NCBI GenBank assembly: GCA_951812725.1
Contig: OX638330.1
Span: 2,294,001-2,358,000, forward strand
Direction of reading: 5' to 3'
DNA length: 64,000 nt
Origin: an uncultured Caldilineaceae bacterium
Lineage (GTDB): Bacteria > Chloroflexota > Anaerolineae > Caldilineales > Caldilineaceae
Shown one piece after another: positions 38,131 through 48,933 of the stretch; positions within the stretch are counted from its first letter, which is position 1, and each line of letters opens with the position of its first letter. The translations under genes and the position numbers were made by a program. A model generated the notes under the pieces. The model was given only the letters and a program-made list of their open reading frames with translations. It ran no database searches and was not told the DNA's origin.

Positions 38131-40161
38131 ATGGCAGACACAAATCACCTTTCCGGTTCATCTGAGAAGCTTTCAGACAACCTGAACGGGCATGTGCCGT
38201 ACCCGGGTATCCCAACGACGACAGACGGAGCCGGCTCTGTTGTATGGGCCGAGACACACATAACACAAGCCGCGTGCGCTTATCCCATCACTTCTTCAAC
38301 AACGATGGGAGGGGGTTACGGAGCGGCTGTTTCCAATGGCGCCCGCAATCTGTGGGGTGATGAGTTGATGTTCCTGGAACCTGAATCCGAACACAGCGCC
38401 GCTGCCGCTTGTGAAGGTTTCGCTGTTGCCGGTGGTCGGGTCAGCAATTATACATCCGGCCAGGGTCTCATCCTGATGCACGAAGTACTATACACGATTT
38501 CAGGCAAGCGCCTGCCGGTCGTGTTTCACATCGGCTCGCGCGCTCTGACGAGTCACAGCTTGAATGTTCACGCCGGACATGACGATGTCATGTCCGTTTC
38601 CGATTCCGGTTGGGGCATCCTGTTCGGACGGACTGCCCAGGAGTCGGGTGACCTGGCGCTGATCACCCGTCGCGCGGCTGAGGACAGCGGCACACCATTC
38701 TTCAACGTCCAGGATGGCTTTCTCACTACGCACACGGTAGAGGATGTACTGCTGTGCGAACCGGAGATGATGAAGGAGTTTATTGGAAAGCCCGAAGACA
38801 AACTGGTCAATTTGTTCAACCCCTATAATCCGGTAATGACCGGCGTTGTACAGAACCAGGACAGCTACATGAAGGGCAAAATTGCCCAGCGTGAATACTA
38901 TTCGCAGGTCGGAGACGCGGTCCAGAATGCGATGGACGAGTTTTACCGCCTGACGGGCCGCCGCTATCAGATGCTGGACACGTACGGTATGGAAGACGCC
39001 GAATATGCCATTGTAGGCATGGGCTGCATGATAGAGACAGCCAAAGCGACTGTCGACTACATCCGCCGCGAAGAAGGAATCAAGGTTGGCGTCGTCCATA
39101 TCACTTGTTATCGACCCTTCCCCAGCCGGGAGATCGTGGAGACGCTGAAGCATCTACGAGGGTTTACCGTGCTCGAGCGCATGGACGACCCGATTGCGCC
39201 CAACAACCCGTTAACGAACGATATCAAAGCTGCATTTGCAGACGCATATACGGGCAGCCCGGGCTTCGCAGCAATCGACGACATCCCGACGATTTTCAGC
39301 GGCTCGGCCGGATTGGGAAGCCGCGACGTGCGCCCGGGTCACTTCATCGCCATCTCCCGCAATATGGTGGAGGAAGGCCCCCGGTTCTTTGTCGTGGGCA
39401 TCAAGCATGACCTCGCACTGCCAATGAATGGCGACCCGGATGTACGCCCGCCAGGCGCGTTCTCGATGCGCGGCCACTCGGTCGGCGGTTTCGGTTCGGT
39501 CACTACCAACAAGGTCATCGCCACGATCGCGGGCGACATTTTTGGCAAGAAGGTACAGGCCTACCCCAAGTATGGTTCCGAGAAGAAGGGCCTGCCGACT
39601 ACCTACTATCTGACGGTGGCAGATGAACCGATCCTGACGCATTGCGAACTCAACAATGTTGATTTCGTGCCCATGAACGACATAAACGCCTTCTTTACAA
39701 GCAATCCTCTGGCTGGGCTTCAGCAAGGGGGCACACTCTTTGTGCAGACGAACAAGTCTACGCCTGAAGATGTGTGGTCAAATGTACCGCCCAAGGCCAA
39801 AGAGTTGATCCGCGAGAAGAATCTACGTGTGGTGGCGGCAGACGGCGCCAAGATCTCCCGCGAAGAGGCTCCGGTAGCTGATCTGGAAGTTCGTATGCAG
39901 GGTATCGTGCTGCTGGGTATCTTCCTGAGAGTGACTCCTTTTGCGGGCGACGCGAATCTTAGTGATGATGATGTTTTGGAACGTTCCGAGCAGGCGCTGC
40001 GCAAGTACTTCGGCAAGCGCGGCGAAAAGGTCGTGCAGGCCAATATGCGCTGCGTAAGACGAGGCTACGAAGAGGCCTTCGAGATTCCGCCGGAGATTAT
40101 CGCGCAGGACATTACTTCGCCGGTTCTCGTGCCTGGCGCAGAGATTACCCTGTTTACTTAA
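38131..40161 (+). CDS. Pyruvate:ferredoxin oxidoreductase, alpha-gamma subunit (N-terminal half of NifJ)
   Basis: 676 residues from the ATG at 38131, set by AGGAGG 6 nt upstream. The POR alpha domain contains AYPITSSTTMGGGYGA, EPESEHSAAAACEGFAVAGG and TSGQGLILMHEVLY, the thiamine/substrate cleft segments. Domain II follows (GMGCMIETAKATVDYIRREEG and CYRPFPSREIVETL). From about residue 430 the gamma domain has FSMRGHSVGGFGSVTTNKVIATIAGDIFGKKVQAYPKYGSEKKG. The protein ends where the ferredoxin and beta domains of single-chain NifJ would begin; those are in the next gene, 57 nt downstream. With it, the enzyme decarboxylates pyruvate to acetyl-CoA and reduces ferredoxin. Confidence 0.92.
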   Translation: MADTNHLSGSSEKLSDNLNGHVPYPGIPTTTDGAGSVVWAETHITQAACAYPITSSTTMGGGYGAAVSNGARNLWGDELMFLEPESEHSAAAACEGFAVAGGRVSNYTSGQGLILMHEVLYTISGKRLPVVFHIGSRALTSHSLNVHAGHDDVMSVSDSGWGILFGRTAQESGDLALITRRAAEDSGTPFFNVQDGFLTTHTVEDVLLCEPEMMKEFIGKPEDKLVNLFNPYNPVMTGVVQNQDSYMKGKIAQREYYSQVGDAVQNAMDEFYRLTGRRYQMLDTYGMEDAEYAIVGMGCMIETAKATVDYIRREEGIKVGVVHITCYRPFPSREIVETLKHLRGFTVLERMDDPIAPNNPLTNDIKAAFADAYTGSPGFAAIDDIPTIFSGSAGLGSRDVRPGHFIAISRNMVEEGPRFFVVGIKHDLALPMNGDPDVRPPGAFSMRGHSVGGFGSVTTNKVIATIAGDIFGKKVQAYPKYGSEKKGLPTTYYLTVADEPILTHCELNNVDFVPMNDINAFFTSNPLAGLQQGGTLFVQTNKSTPEDVWSNVPPKAKELIREKNLRVVAADGAKISREEAPVADLEVRMQGIVLLGIFLRVTPFAGDANLSDDDVLERSEQALRKYFGKRGEKVVQANMRCVRRGYEEAFEIPPEIIAQDITSPVLVPGAEITLFT

Positions 40162-40218
40162 TCGATTGCCGAAATCAGCTTCAACGGTTCTCTATCTACC
40201 CGAAAGGCGGCAACTCCA

Positions 40219-41904
40219 ATGGGTGTTACGGTTAATACATTCGACATTCGCAATTTGACCCGGACGACGAACGGTCAAGATTCAGAGTCGCATGCCGAGG
40301 ACCACGATGAGTCGGCGGTTGACGGCTCCAACGGCCATGGCAACGGCTTCGATTCGATGATTGTAGATGCCCACGACTTTTTCGATAGGGTGGTTCAGGA
40401 GTACAACGAGGGGCCAGGGCCGGATTCGCTAGAGGCGGACGTAGGCTTAGCTCGCTCGGTCATTCCTGCGGGCACGGGTGCCTATCGCGACTTCAGTTAC
40501 ATAGCACCTGAGATTCCGGAATACATCCAGGAGAACTGCACCGGCTGCATGAGTTGTGTCACCCAGTGCCCTGATACTGCTATTCTGGGCAAGGTCGTGA
40601 CCGACGACACACTTGGCGAGGCTCTGGACGACATTGAAGACGAGGCCGAACGAAACTTCATGTCCAAGCAGTTCGCCGAAACCAATAAGTTTTACAAAGT
40701 TCCGGCAAAACGAAAGAAGACACCCGGTAAATTCGGCATTTTTATTGATCCCACCAAGTGCAAGGGTTGCGCTGAATGTGTCGAGGCGTGCGACGACCTT
40801 GGTTACCATGCGCTGAAGATGATCGAAAAGGAAGATACGACAGTACCGATTTACCAGAAGAGCATCGACTTCTTCCGCAAGTTGCCGCCGACACCGCAGG
40901 AATTCATCAATGACCGCGTTGCCGTCGACATGATGCTGGCGGAGCAGAGCATGCTCTACGTGGGCGGGGCCGGCTCTTGCGCCGGATGCGGCGAAGCGAC
41001 CGCAATCCGAATGTGGCTGGCAGCACTGGGCTACAAGTACGGATCCGAGAATCTCGGCATCGCCGCCAGCACAGGCTGCAATACCGTCTACGGCAGCACC
41101 TATCCTTACAACCCGTACATTGTTCCCTGGAGCAACTCGCTCTTTGAAGACGGTCCTACGTTCGCGATGGGCCTGCGCATGCGCTGGGACCAGCTCGGCT
41201 GGGAGGACAAGCAGTTGTGGGTGATGGGCGGCGACGGCGCCATGCTCGACATTGGCTTTCAGGCGCTCAGCAGGATGCTGGCCAGCGGCTTCAATATCAA
41301 AGTGCTCGTGCTGGATACGCAGGTCTATTCCAACACCGGCGGCCAGACCAGCACAGCCTCCTTTACGGGCCAGGATTCCAAGATGTACTCCCATGGCACG
41401 GCCCATGCTGGAAAGCAGGAGATGCGCAAAGAGTTGGGCCGCATCGCCATGATGCACCCAAACACATACGTTGCCCAGACGGTACAGTCTACGCCCAACC
41501 ATTTTTACAAGTCGATCCTGGAGGCTGCCGAATTCCAAGGGCCGGCGATCGTCAATGTGTTCACGACATGCCAGCCTGAGCATGGCGTTGCCGACAACAT
41601 GGCTCGCCACCAGGCGAAACTCGCGGTAGATAGTCGGGCATTCCCAATGTTTATATATGATCCGCGCAAGGGCGAGACGATTCGTGACCGCCTCAGTCTT
41701 CAGGGCAATCCGGCAGCAAAGGAAGACTGGTACACGATCAAAAAGACGGGCGAAACAATCGATTTCATCACTTTTGCCCGTTCGGAGGGCCGCTTCAGCA
41801 AGCAGTTCGACAAAGAGGGCAACCCGTCGGAGGTTCTGATGATGGCCCAGGCCGACCGGCTGGCGAACTGGCATCTGTTGCAGGAAATGGCGGGCATACG
41901 CTAA
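40219..41904 (+). CDS. Pyruvate:ferredoxin oxidoreductase, delta-beta subunit (C-terminal half of NifJ)
   Basis: 561 residues. After an acidic N-terminal stretch of about 100 residues come two 4Fe-4S motifs: CTGCMSCVTQCP and CKGCAECVEACD (residues about 110 and 185). The beta domain follows with AGSCAGCGEATAIRMW (the cysteines of the proximal cluster), STGCNTVYGSTYPYNPY, and the thiamine-diphosphate motif GGDGAMLDIGFQALSR with NTGGQTSTAS. The first residues TFDIRNLTRTT show no signal. It should pair with the alpha-gamma subunit at 38131. AAAGGCGG precedes the ATG, and the transcript probably ends at the terminator at 42016. Confidence 0.92.
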   Translation: MGVTVNTFDIRNLTRTTNGQDSESHAEDHDESAVDGSNGHGNGFDSMIVDAHDFFDRVVQEYNEGPGPDSLEADVGLARSVIPAGTGAYRDFSYIAPEIPEYIQENCTGCMSCVTQCPDTAILGKVVTDDTLGEALDDIEDEAERNFMSKQFAETNKFYKVPAKRKKTPGKFGIFIDPTKCKGCAECVEACDDLGYHALKMIEKEDTTVPIYQKSIDFFRKLPPTPQEFINDRVAVDMMLAEQSMLYVGGAGSCAGCGEATAIRMWLAALGYKYGSENLGIAASTGCNTVYGSTYPYNPYIVPWSNSLFEDGPTFAMGLRMRWDQLGWEDKQLWVMGGDGAMLDIGFQALSRMLASGFNIKVLVLDTQVYSNTGGQTSTASFTGQDSKMYSHGTAHAGKQEMRKELGRIAMMHPNTYVAQTVQSTPNHFYKSILEAAEFQGPAIVNVFTTCQPEHGVADNMARHQAKLAVDSRAFPMFIYDPRKGETIRDRLSLQGNPAAKEDWYTIKKTGETIDFITFARSEGRFSKQFDKEGNPSEVLMMAQADRLANWHLLQEMAGIR

Positions 41905-42015
41905 ACAGTGACGGTAAAAAAAGTGGCAGCGTACTTCAAAGTGCACAAGAGGACGTAGAGTACTCGAAGAAATCTCTGTGCCGAGAATCGCGTTTCCAGA
42001 CAAAGAATGCTTTCT

Positions 42016-42048
42016 AACGGGGTGCGGCAACGCACTCCGTTTGTTTTT
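42016..42048 (+). terminator. Intrinsic terminator after the POR genes
   Basis: An 11-bp stem (AACGGGGTGCG with CGCACTCCGTT, one G-T pair) closes a GCAA tetraloop and is followed by TGTTTTTG. It lies 112 nt after the POR beta stop codon and before the PDH operon. Confidence 0.85.
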
Positions 42049-42129
42049 GCGGCGAGACAATTGCGTCTGCTCCACCTTCAATAGGGATGTGAGTGTGGGC
42101 AGACTGGTAAGATACCGGGACGAACAATA

Positions 42130-43263
42130 ATGCAGCTGGCCGACAGAGCAACCGATGCAGATGCAACTGAAGATGGCGGTGTGCAGGTGAAAGCGACTGG
42201 TGAGTCGGATGAAGAAGGTCGTCCTGTTTCGACTTCGATTACAACGGATGTCTTGCCTTCAATGTCGGCCACTGACCTTGACGTGCCGGCCCTGTCGACC
42301 GACCTGCTGGTTGAAATGTACCGGAAGGCGCTGACCATCAGGTTGATGGAAGAGGCATTGCTGGCAGCGGCAGAAGAGGGGCAGATCGGTGGGGCTATGC
42401 ATACGGCCATCGGCCACGAAGCCAATGCGATCGGCGCGGCTGCGGCCATGCGTCGAGGCGACTACGTCACTTGCACGTACCGGGGCCACCATCATGGCCT
42501 GGCATGGGGCATGGATCCGGGGCGAGCAATTGCCGAGGTCATGGGGCGCAGCGACGGTTTCGCCAAGGGCAAGGGAGGCTCGATGCACTTCGTATCTCCT
42601 GAGCACGGCATGATGGGAGCGAACGGCATCGTCGCCGCGCAAGTGCCCCACGCGGCCGGGCTGGCCCTGGCGAGCCATATTCGAGGTGAGGAACGGGTGG
42701 CGATCACTTTTTTCGGTGACGGCGCGCTGTTCCAGGGGGTTATGCATGAGACCTTCAACATTGCTGCCAAGTGGAAACTGCCGCTAATCTTCTACTGTGA
42801 GAACAACCGTTATTCAGAAATGACGCCGATCTGGCGGACGTCTTCGATCGAAGACATATACCTGTTCCCCAGGTCCTATGGCATGGACTCGATGCAGATT
42901 GACGGCAATGATGTGGAGGTGGTCCACGCCGCGGTAAGCCAGGCGGCCGAGCGCGCAAGATCGGGTGCAGGGCCAACTTTCATCGAGGGCATCACCTACC
43001 GTCTGGCAGGACACATGGCAGGCGATCTGGAGACCTACCGCCCGCAGGAGGAGGTCGAAAAGCAGCAGGCCTATGAACCGCTGACCGTTCTGCGGCATAA
43101 ACTGCTTGCGAGAGGCGTAGATGACGCTAGTATCGCTGCCATCGACGAGGAGATCGACGAGATCATTGACGAAGCGGTGGCCTTCGCGGAGAACAGCCCC
43201 TGGCCAGACCCGGCGGAGACGTACTTGGACGTTTTTGTCTCCACGACATACGGAGAAGAGTAG
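42130..43263 (+). CDS. Pyruvate (2-oxoacid/acetoin) dehydrogenase E1 component, alpha subunit
   Basis: 377 residues; the first 45 are acidic and variable, so an internal start such as 42262 is possible. The thiamine-diphosphate domain has [42 protein letters not shown], and the binding motif [54 protein letters not shown] carries the phosphorylation-loop equivalent. It decarboxylates pyruvate or a related 2-oxoacid with the beta subunit encoded 64 nt downstream. An acetoin dehydrogenase is the main alternative. Confidence 0.9.
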   Translation: MQLADRATDADATEDGGVQVKATGESDEEGRPVSTSITTDVLPSMSATDLDVPALSTDLLVEMYRKALTIRLMEEALLAAAEEGQIGGAMHTAIGHEANAIGAAAAMRRGDYVTCTYRGHHHGLAWGMDPGRAIAEVMGRSDGFAKGKGGSMHFVSPEHGMMGANGIVAAQVPHAAGLALASHIRGEERVAITFFGDGALFQGVMHETFNIAAKWKLPLIFYCENNRYSEMTPIWRTSSIEDIYLFPRSYGMDSMQIDGNDVEVVHAAVSQAAERARSGAGPTFIEGITYRLAGHMAGDLETYRPQEEVEKQQAYEPLTVLRHKLLARGVDDASIAAIDEEIDEIIDEAVAFAENSPWPDPAETYLDVFVSTTYGEE

Positions 43264-43327
43264 CTGAATTCTCGCTCCTTTAGTCATTTGTCTCAAGAGT
43301 TGCCTTAGAGTTTACCTGGGATTATCT

Positions 43328-44314
43328 ATGCGAAGAACCACATACATTCAAGCCTTAAATGAGGCGCTGCGAGAGGAAATGCAGCACGACCAGAATGTCT
43401 TTCTCATCGGCGAGGACGTCGGCCATTACGGCGGGCTTTTCCGGGTGACTCGCAATTTGCTCGACGAATTCGGCGAGAAGCGAGTCCTGGACACGCCAAT
43501 CAGCGAACAGGCATTCATGGGCATGGCACTAGGCGCGGCCACCGTCGGCATGCGTCCGGTCGTTGAACTGATGTACATGGACTTTACGTTGGTGGCTGCC
43601 GACCAGATATTCAATCAGATCGCCAAGTACCAGTACATGACTGGCGGACTTCTGAACGTTCCATTGGTGATTCGGGGACAGCAGGGGGGAGGCAAACGCT
43701 ACGGCTCGCAGCACAGCCAGTCCGTGGACAGTTTGTACGCCCACTTTCCCGGCATAAGGGTCGTGGCGCCGGCAACACCGTATGATGCCAAGGGCCTACT
43801 GAAATCTGCGATCCGCGATGACAATCCGGTCGCATTTCTCGAACACAAGATGCTTTACTTTACGCGCGGCGAGGCGCCGCCGCCGGATGAAGAGTATTTG
43901 ATCCCGATCGGTAAGGCGGACGTAAAACGCGAAGGCGCGGATCTGACCATTGCTACATTCAGTTTCTGTCTTTTGCAGGCCCTGGAAGCCGCGGAAACTC
44001 TGCAAGAAGAGCATGGCATCGATTGCGAGGTTGTCGACTTACGCACGGTCGAGCCGTTGGACACGGAGACGGTCTGGGAATCGGTTGCCAAGACCGGGCG
44101 CCTGCTGGCGGTTCACGAATCCTATGCGAACTGCGGCGTAGGCGCCGAGCTGGTGGCTCGGGCCTACGAAGAAGCGCCGCAACTGTTGCGCGCTCCTGCC
44201 CGCCGCCTGGGGATGGCCCCCGTTTCAATCCCTGTTTCACGCGTGTTGGAAGAAGAGGCACTACCATGGAAGAACGATATTATCGCCACTGTTCTGGAGA
44301 TGGAGCGGGGATAA
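43328..44314 (+). CDS. Pyruvate (2-oxoacid/acetoin) dehydrogenase E1 component, beta subunit
   Basis: 328 residues, normal for the family. Seen are [51 protein letters not shown], and [19 protein letters not shown]. The C-terminal transketolase-C domain contains [22 protein letters not shown] and [12 protein letters not shown]. It forms the alpha2-beta2 E1 heterotetramer with the preceding product, and the E2 gene starts 13 nt downstream. Confidence 0.92.
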   Translation: MRRTTYIQALNEALREEMQHDQNVFLIGEDVGHYGGLFRVTRNLLDEFGEKRVLDTPISEQAFMGMALGAATVGMRPVVELMYMDFTLVAADQIFNQIAKYQYMTGGLLNVPLVIRGQQGGGKRYGSQHSQSVDSLYAHFPGIRVVAPATPYDAKGLLKSAIRDDNPVAFLEHKMLYFTRGEAPPPDEEYLIPIGKADVKREGADLTIATFSFCLLQALEAAETLQEEHGIDCEVVDLRTVEPLDTETVWESVAKTGRLLAVHESYANCGVGAELVARAYEEAPQLLRAPARRLGMAPVSIPVSRVLEEEALPWKNDIIATVLEMERG

Positions 44315-44327
44315 AGGGGATTTGGCA

Positions 44328-45890
44328 ATGGCTACGGATGTAACTCTGCCCGATATGGGCGAGGAAGTGGAAGATGTGACCATCAGTCGCTGGCTTGTCA
44401 AGGAAGGCGAGGACATCAGTGCCGGAGATCCCCTCCTGGAGATTGCGACCGACAAGGTGGATACCGAGGTCCCGTCACCCGTAGGCGGCAGGGTTCTTTC
44501 GATTCGTTTTGGCGAGGGTGAGATCGTCGATATGGATGCTGTAATCGCCGTGATTGGGGAAGCGACGGAGGTAATGGAACCGGCGTCTGGGGCCTCTGGG
44601 GCTGAATTCACGCCGGACCAGTCTGGTCGTGGCGAAAGAGGTGATGCACCGGCCCAATCGCAAACGGACGGTACGCTAGAGGATCATGGCGCGGCGGTTC
44701 GGGCCACTCCGGTTGCTCGTCGCATGGCGGAAGAGGCAGGTATCGCGCTGTCAGCAGTTCAGAGTGGTGACGGCGAGCAGATCACGAAGAGTGACGTGGA
44801 GGCAACGCTCAGAGAAAAACTGAGAAGCGGCCTGAAGGAACCTAAAGAGGCGCAAGAGGAGGAGATAGACCCGCTGGAGGAATCGACTTCTTCCGACAGT
44901 TCGATGGTGCCCTTGGAAGTACGGCGGCTGGCAGCGGCATATGACATCGATCTGCGAAAGGTGGCCGGGCGGCGTGCGCCTGGCAGCCTGACGCGGCACG
45001 ACCTGATCGAGTATGCAAGGGAGCAGAAGGGACTTTCCCACCTGACCGACGCTGTGAATTATGACTCTGCACCTCAGGCTGCCGAACGGAAACCGGCGTC
45101 AGACGGGGTACGCAAAGCCGCGACCAAGAAAGATGCGGCTCCCGGACAGGAGAGCGCGGGCGATACGCTGGTCCCACACAGCCGGATGCGCCAAATCATT
45201 GCCAGAAACATGGTGCAAAGCGCGTTTTCGGCACCCCACGTTACGACTGTGCACAGCGTCGACATGGGAACCGCGACCGCGCACTATCAGACGCACAAGG
45301 GGGAATACGCGCAGCAAGGGGTGCGATTGACGCTAACCGCATATATAGTGGCGGCCGTTGTTGAAGGGTTGAGGGCGGTACCTGCCGTCAATTCTGAGTG
45401 GAAGGAAGAGGGCTTGCTGCTTAAGCATTCGTTCAACATCGGCATGGCGGTCGCGCTGCCGCCCGACGCCACCGGTGTGGGAGGGCTGATCGTGCCGGTC
45501 ATACGCGACGCCGGCGATATGAATCTGGTTGGAATTGCCCGCCAGGTGGCTGACTTGGCAGCCCGCGCCAGGGAAAATCAGCTCACGGCTGCCGACACAC
45601 AAGGGGGCACATTCACGCTGACCAACTACGGTACATCCGGGAGCCTGTTCCAGACTCCGGTGATCCTACAACCGCAGGTTGCGATTCTTGGAACCGGTGC
45701 AATAGAGAAGCGGCCGGTGGTAGTCAGCCGTGCTAAACCCTATGAAGCCAGTGTGGATGACTATCTGGCCTTCCGACCAATGATGGACTTGGCCCTTAGC
45801 TACGACCACCGCGTGTTGGACGGCGCCAGCGCGGATGCTTTCTGCCTCGCGGTAAAGAGTAAGCTGGAAACCTGGTCGGACTCGAACTGA
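44328..45890 (+). CDS. 2-oxoacid dehydrogenase complex E2, dihydrolipoamide acyltransferase, two subunit-binding domains
   Basis: 520 residues from the ATG at 44328 (AGGGGA 7 nt upstream); the TTG two codons earlier is less likely. An N-terminal lipoyl domain (residues 1-78) has the lipoylation site [10 protein letters not shown] at K43. Two peripheral subunit-binding domains follow, separated by an acidic linker: [18 protein letters not shown] and [19 protein letters not shown]. The acyltransferase domain has [14 protein letters not shown] and the active-site [12 protein letters not shown] (His, Asp). Most bacterial E2 proteins carry one subunit-binding domain. E3 is not in the window. Confidence 0.92.
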   Translation: MATDVTLPDMGEEVEDVTISRWLVKEGEDISAGDPLLEIATDKVDTEVPSPVGGRVLSIRFGEGEIVDMDAVIAVIGEATEVMEPASGASGAEFTPDQSGRGERGDAPAQSQTDGTLEDHGAAVRATPVARRMAEEAGIALSAVQSGDGEQITKSDVEATLREKLRSGLKEPKEAQEEEIDPLEESTSSDSSMVPLEVRRLAAAYDIDLRKVAGRRAPGSLTRHDLIEYAREQKGLSHLTDAVNYDSAPQAAERKPASDGVRKAATKKDAAPGQESAGDTLVPHSRMRQIIARNMVQSAFSAPHVTTVHSVDMGTATAHYQTHKGEYAQQGVRLTLTAYIVAAVVEGLRAVPAVNSEWKEEGLLLKHSFNIGMAVALPPDATGVGGLIVPVIRDAGDMNLVGIARQVADLAARARENQLTAADTQGGTFTLTNYGTSGSLFQTPVILQPQVAILGTGAIEKRPVVVSRAKPYEASVDDYLAFRPMMDLALSYDHRVLDGASADAFCLAVKSKLETWSDSN

Positions 45891-45986
45891 GTTTCTGTGC
45901 ACTAAGCGCGATCGAATGTGCGCCTACATGAAGGGCAAATTCAGTTTCTGGAGGAATGGTAAATCGCGGCCCTGTCACGGACCCGG

Positions 45987-48308
45987 CTACTTCTGGCGTT
46001 GCAAGAGTTGATTGGCCAATTCAAGTAGCAGAGAGTCACCAGCCCGGTCTCCCAGGCTATCACAGAGAGCTTCCATCGCCGCGTTGTGATAGCGCTTTAC
46101 TTGCTCTTCTGACCAGCGCTTCGCTTCAATCCTGTCCAGGATATCGAGTACTTCTGCGAGTTGTTCCTCGATTATTCCATCGCGCCAAAGTGCTTGGATT
46201 TTGCCGGCTGCTTCGGGATGCTCCAATCCAAACAGCATAGGCAGGCTCTTTTTGCGACGCAGGATATCATTTCCTGCAGCCTTTCCTGTCACTTCGGGAT
46301 CGCCCCAAATGCCCAGAATGTCATCCTGTATCTGAAAGGCAAGTCCAATATTATGCCCAAACCGATGCATACATTCGGCTTGGCTGGCGTCGGCGCCGCC
46401 GAAGAGTGCCCCCACCGCGACCGATCCTGCAACCAGGGCGGCAGTCTTCCCTTTAATCATTTGCAAGTACTCGGCGACGGTCACGCCTTCTCGCTCTTCA
46501 AAGCTCAGATCGAGGTGCTGGCCTTCTGTTAAGCCGATACAGATCTTTGTAAAGTGATCGAGAGCAGCGAGTGCCAGGCCGTTCCCTGGGCTCGTGGAGT
46601 GGGGGGTGGCAGAAGATGGATGAACTGCCGACCGCATTAGTGCTGAGAAAGCGAGAGCGAACAACCCGTCGCCCACGTTTATCGCTTGAGGCACGCCCCA
46701 AAGCGCCCAAACTGTTGGTCGGTGGCGGCGGAGCTCGTCTCCGTCTTCGATATCATCGTGGACAAGAGAGAAGTTGTGAAGAATCTCGACCGCGGCCGCA
46801 GCTGGAATCGCATTGGCCGGATTCCCGCCGACCGCCTCGCACGCGATCAGGCAAAGCAGCGGCCGTATGCGCTTACCTGCCGCAAGAGAGTGGGGACGGA
46901 GGGCCTCATCTGCCCAGCCCATGTGATAGTGCATCATTGCGTAATGGTTCGCCTGAAGAGGGCTGCGCGTTGCCAGAACGGACTTCATTTCATCCTCAAG
47001 TTTTGGCAACCACAGTGAGGCGAATTCGCTCAGGGATTCGCTGACGGGCACGCCAGCGCCCGCACCCAGCGAATCGGACTCCGTCGTGCCGACGGTCATC
47101 TCTCCAGGCTGTTTCCTTACCATTTCGGACTCAGGATTGGCGCTGCCGATGTCGGTGCCGCCGTCATTGGGATTCGGGAGCAGACGCTCCTGATTGCCCC
47201 CTTGAACTCTTTCAGACGGGCTGACCTCATGAGTGCGTATCGGTCCTGACTCTGTTTCACCGGTCATGTCAGCCGCTCTTACAAGGACACCGGGTTGCCT
47301 CAATGCTTCAATGTTGGGGGACCCGCTGGCAAACATAGCGATACGGAGCTCATCGACCAGCAGATCAATCTCTTCCACCACCGATGCCGTCGATTCAACT
47401 GCACGCTTCAGGAACGGGGATGCCAGGCCAGCCAGGTCGGCCCCCAAAGCAGCCGCTTTAGCGACATCCTGACCATTGCGCACGCCGCCGCTTGCAAAGA
47501 GCAGCAGGTCAGGCTTGCCGGCTGCCGCACGCGCCTCGCGGACATATGCCAGGCTGGTGACAGTTGGGATGCCCCACTCTCTGAAGGAGGCTGCCAGCCG
47601 ACGCTGGCGCTCAGTCGGCGCACGGTGTTTCTCCACTTCGCTCCAGGATGTTCCGCCGGCGCCGGCGACATCTATGGCACTTACCCCGGCATTGATCAGG
47701 TTGCGCGCCACCTGCGGGCTCATCCCCCAACCAACCTCCTTGACTATGATTGGAACGCCGACTTGCGCGCAGACTTCTTCAATACGGGACAGGAGCCCGC
47801 CCCAACGGGTGTCGCCTTCCGGTTGCAATACTTCTTGTAAGGGATTCAGGTGGAGGATCAGGGCGTCGGCTTCAACCATGTCCACAGCTCGCCGGCACTG
47901 ATCGACCGTGTAGCCATAGTTGAGTTGCACTGCCCCCAGATTGGAAAATATCAGTGCATCGGGCGCGTAGGTGCGTACGGAGAAGGAGGCCTCTGTTTGA
48001 CTGTCTTCGAGGGCCGTGCGCTGGCTGCCGACACCCATGGCCAGGTTTCTTTCTTGCACAGCCTCTGCAAGGCGTTGGTTGAAGAGTCCTGCCTGGGCAG
48101 TGCCGCCGGTCATGGAGCTGACCTGAATGGGCGCGGAAAGACGCTTGCCGAAAACGATGACGCTGGTGTCCACCGCGGTAAGGTCTATTTCAGGCAGTGC
48201 CTGATGGGTGAAATGGTAATGCTCAAAGCCCGACGTCAGCTGTCTAAAGGCGACATCTTCTTCCAAGTTAATGCGGATATGGTCGTCTTTGCGACCGGCC
48301 GTTGACAA
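45987..48308 (-). CDS. Type 2 isopentenyl-diphosphate isomerase fused to polyprenyl diphosphate synthase
   Basis: 773 residues from a TTG at 48308, chosen because GAGGAGG lies 6 nt upstream and the protein then starts (M)[12 protein letters not shown], the normal Idi-2 N-terminus; the frame runs to 48443. Residues 1-340 are Fni/Idi-2, the FMN-dependent isomerase: [54 protein letters not shown] and [21 protein letters not shown] linker of about 100 low-complexity residues follows. The C-terminal part is a short-chain prenyl synthase with [12 protein letters not shown], the first Asp-rich motif [14 protein letters not shown] and the second [13 protein letters not shown]. One chain could make DMAPP and condense it with IPP. 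Confidence 0.9.
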   Translation of the reverse strand: MSTAGRKDDHIRINLEEDVAFRQLTSGFEHYHFTHQALPEIDLTAVDTSVIVFGKRLSAPIQVSSMTGGTAQAGLFNQRLAEAVQERNLAMGVGSQRTALEDSQTEASFSVRTYAPDALIFSNLGAVQLNYGYTVDQCRRAVDMVEADALILHLNPLQEVLQPEGDTRWGGLLSRIEEVCAQVGVPIIVKEVGWGMSPQVARNLINAGVSAIDVAGAGGTSWSEVEKHRAPTERQRRLAASFREWGIPTVTSLAYVREARAAAGKPDLLLFASGGVRNGQDVAKAAALGADLAGLASPFLKRAVESTASVVEEIDLLVDELRIAMFASGSPNIEALRQPGVLVRAADMTGETESGPIRTHEVSPSERVQGGNQERLLPNPNDGGTDIGSANPESEMVRKQPGEMTVGTTESDSLGAGAGVPVSESLSEFASLWLPKLEDEMKSVLATRSPLQANHYAMMHYHMGWADEALRPHSLAAGKRIRPLLCLIACEAVGGNPANAIPAAAAVEILHNFSLVHDDIEDGDELRRHRPTVWALWGVPQAINVGDGLFALAFSALMRSAVHPSSATPHSTSPGNGLALAALDHFTKICIGLTEGQHLDLSFEEREGVTVAEYLQMIKGKTAALVAGSVAVGALFGGADASQAECMHRFGHNIGLAFQIQDDILGIWGDPEVTGKAAGNDILRRKKSLPMLFGLEHPEAAGKIQALWRDGIIEEQLAEVLDILDRIEAKRWSEEQVKRYHNAAMEALCDSLGDRAGDSLLLELANQLLQRQK

Positions 48309-48611
48309 TCGAGTCCTCCTCGGGACTGCAATGTGGAATAGATTCCGCCGCTTTACATTCCCAAGAAATCGGATGGCGCGGTTCAATGTGCGAGGCGACT
48401 TGGGGAAGGACGATTTCGAGGCGCCGCTTCCCATTCTACGCAACGCATCCTGGGAGAGCCATGCTACCGCCTGCCACGCCTTGTTCGAAAATTCTATCCC
48501 AATTTCCTACAGAAAAACGTAACTCTAATTCGATTCTAGTGTTTTATGATTTATAATGCAAGATATTAGGATTGATTTTGATTACGTGTATTGACAAAAG
48601 GGGGCACGAGT
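48309..48611. other. Divergent promoter region between the isoprenoid fusion gene and acpP
   Basis: The right part (48520-48600) is AT-rich and contains a possible promoter for the ACP gene. The left part holds the GAGGAGG ribosome site of the fusion gene (complement of 48315-48321). No further gene is seen. Confidence 0.5.
48529..48557 (+). promoter_or_regulatory. Possible sigma-70 promoter of acpP
   Basis: A perfect TATAAT at 48552-48557 with TTCGAT at 48529-48534, spacing 17 nt. Transcription would start near 48565, about 45 nt before the ACP start. The -35 is weak. Confidence 0.45.
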
Positions 48612-48848
48612 ATGGCAACAACTTTCGAACAGGTTCGCGATATCATAGTTGATCAGCTAGATGTTGATCCTGATGAAGTGACCGAAAATGCCAAGTTCAA
48701 AGAGGATTTGGACGCAGACAGTTTGGACCTGGTTGAGTTGATAATGTCATTCGAAGAAGAGTTTGGCGGAGAAATCAGCGACGAACAAGCCCAGGAGATC
48801 GAAACGGTTGGCGATGTCGTAAAGCATCTGGAAGCCCAAGCGGCTTGA
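48612..48848 (+). CDS. acpP: Acyl carrier protein
   Basis: 78 residues from the ATG at 48612, with AAAGGGGG about 7-8 nt upstream; the TTG at 48591 would add seven residues in front. The phosphopantetheine site is [12 protein letters not shown] with Ser at about residue 37, surrounded by the usual acidic helix II. The helices [17 protein letters not shown] and [26 protein letters not shown] are characteristic. It carries growing acyl chains for fatty-acid synthesis. No fab genes are nearby, so it is a stand-alone gene with its own terminator. Confidence 0.96.
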   Translation: MATTFEQVRDIIVDQLDVDPDEVTENAKFKEDLDADSLDLVELIMSFEEEFGGEISDEQAQEIETVGDVVKHLEAQAA

Positions 48849-48879
48849 GTAGTCAGCTGGCAAACAGCCTGCAATAGGA

Positions 48880-48910
48880 GAGCGAGTTGTGAAAGCAACT
48901 CGCTCTTTTT
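48880..48910 (+). terminator. Intrinsic terminator after acpP
   Basis: A perfect 10-bp stem, GAGCGAGTTG with CAACTCGCTC, closes the loop TGAAAG and is followed by TTTTT. It lies 32 nt after the ACP stop and 24 nt before the preferred mobA start. Confidence 0.93.
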
Positions 48911-48933
48911 GTTGGGGAATTGAAAGTAAGGGC

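Noticed and set aside
40447..42081. 544-residue minus-strand frame antisense to the POR beta gene
   Set aside because: It lies opposite a well-supported gene, has no recognisable domain, and is long only because of the codon composition of the sense strand.
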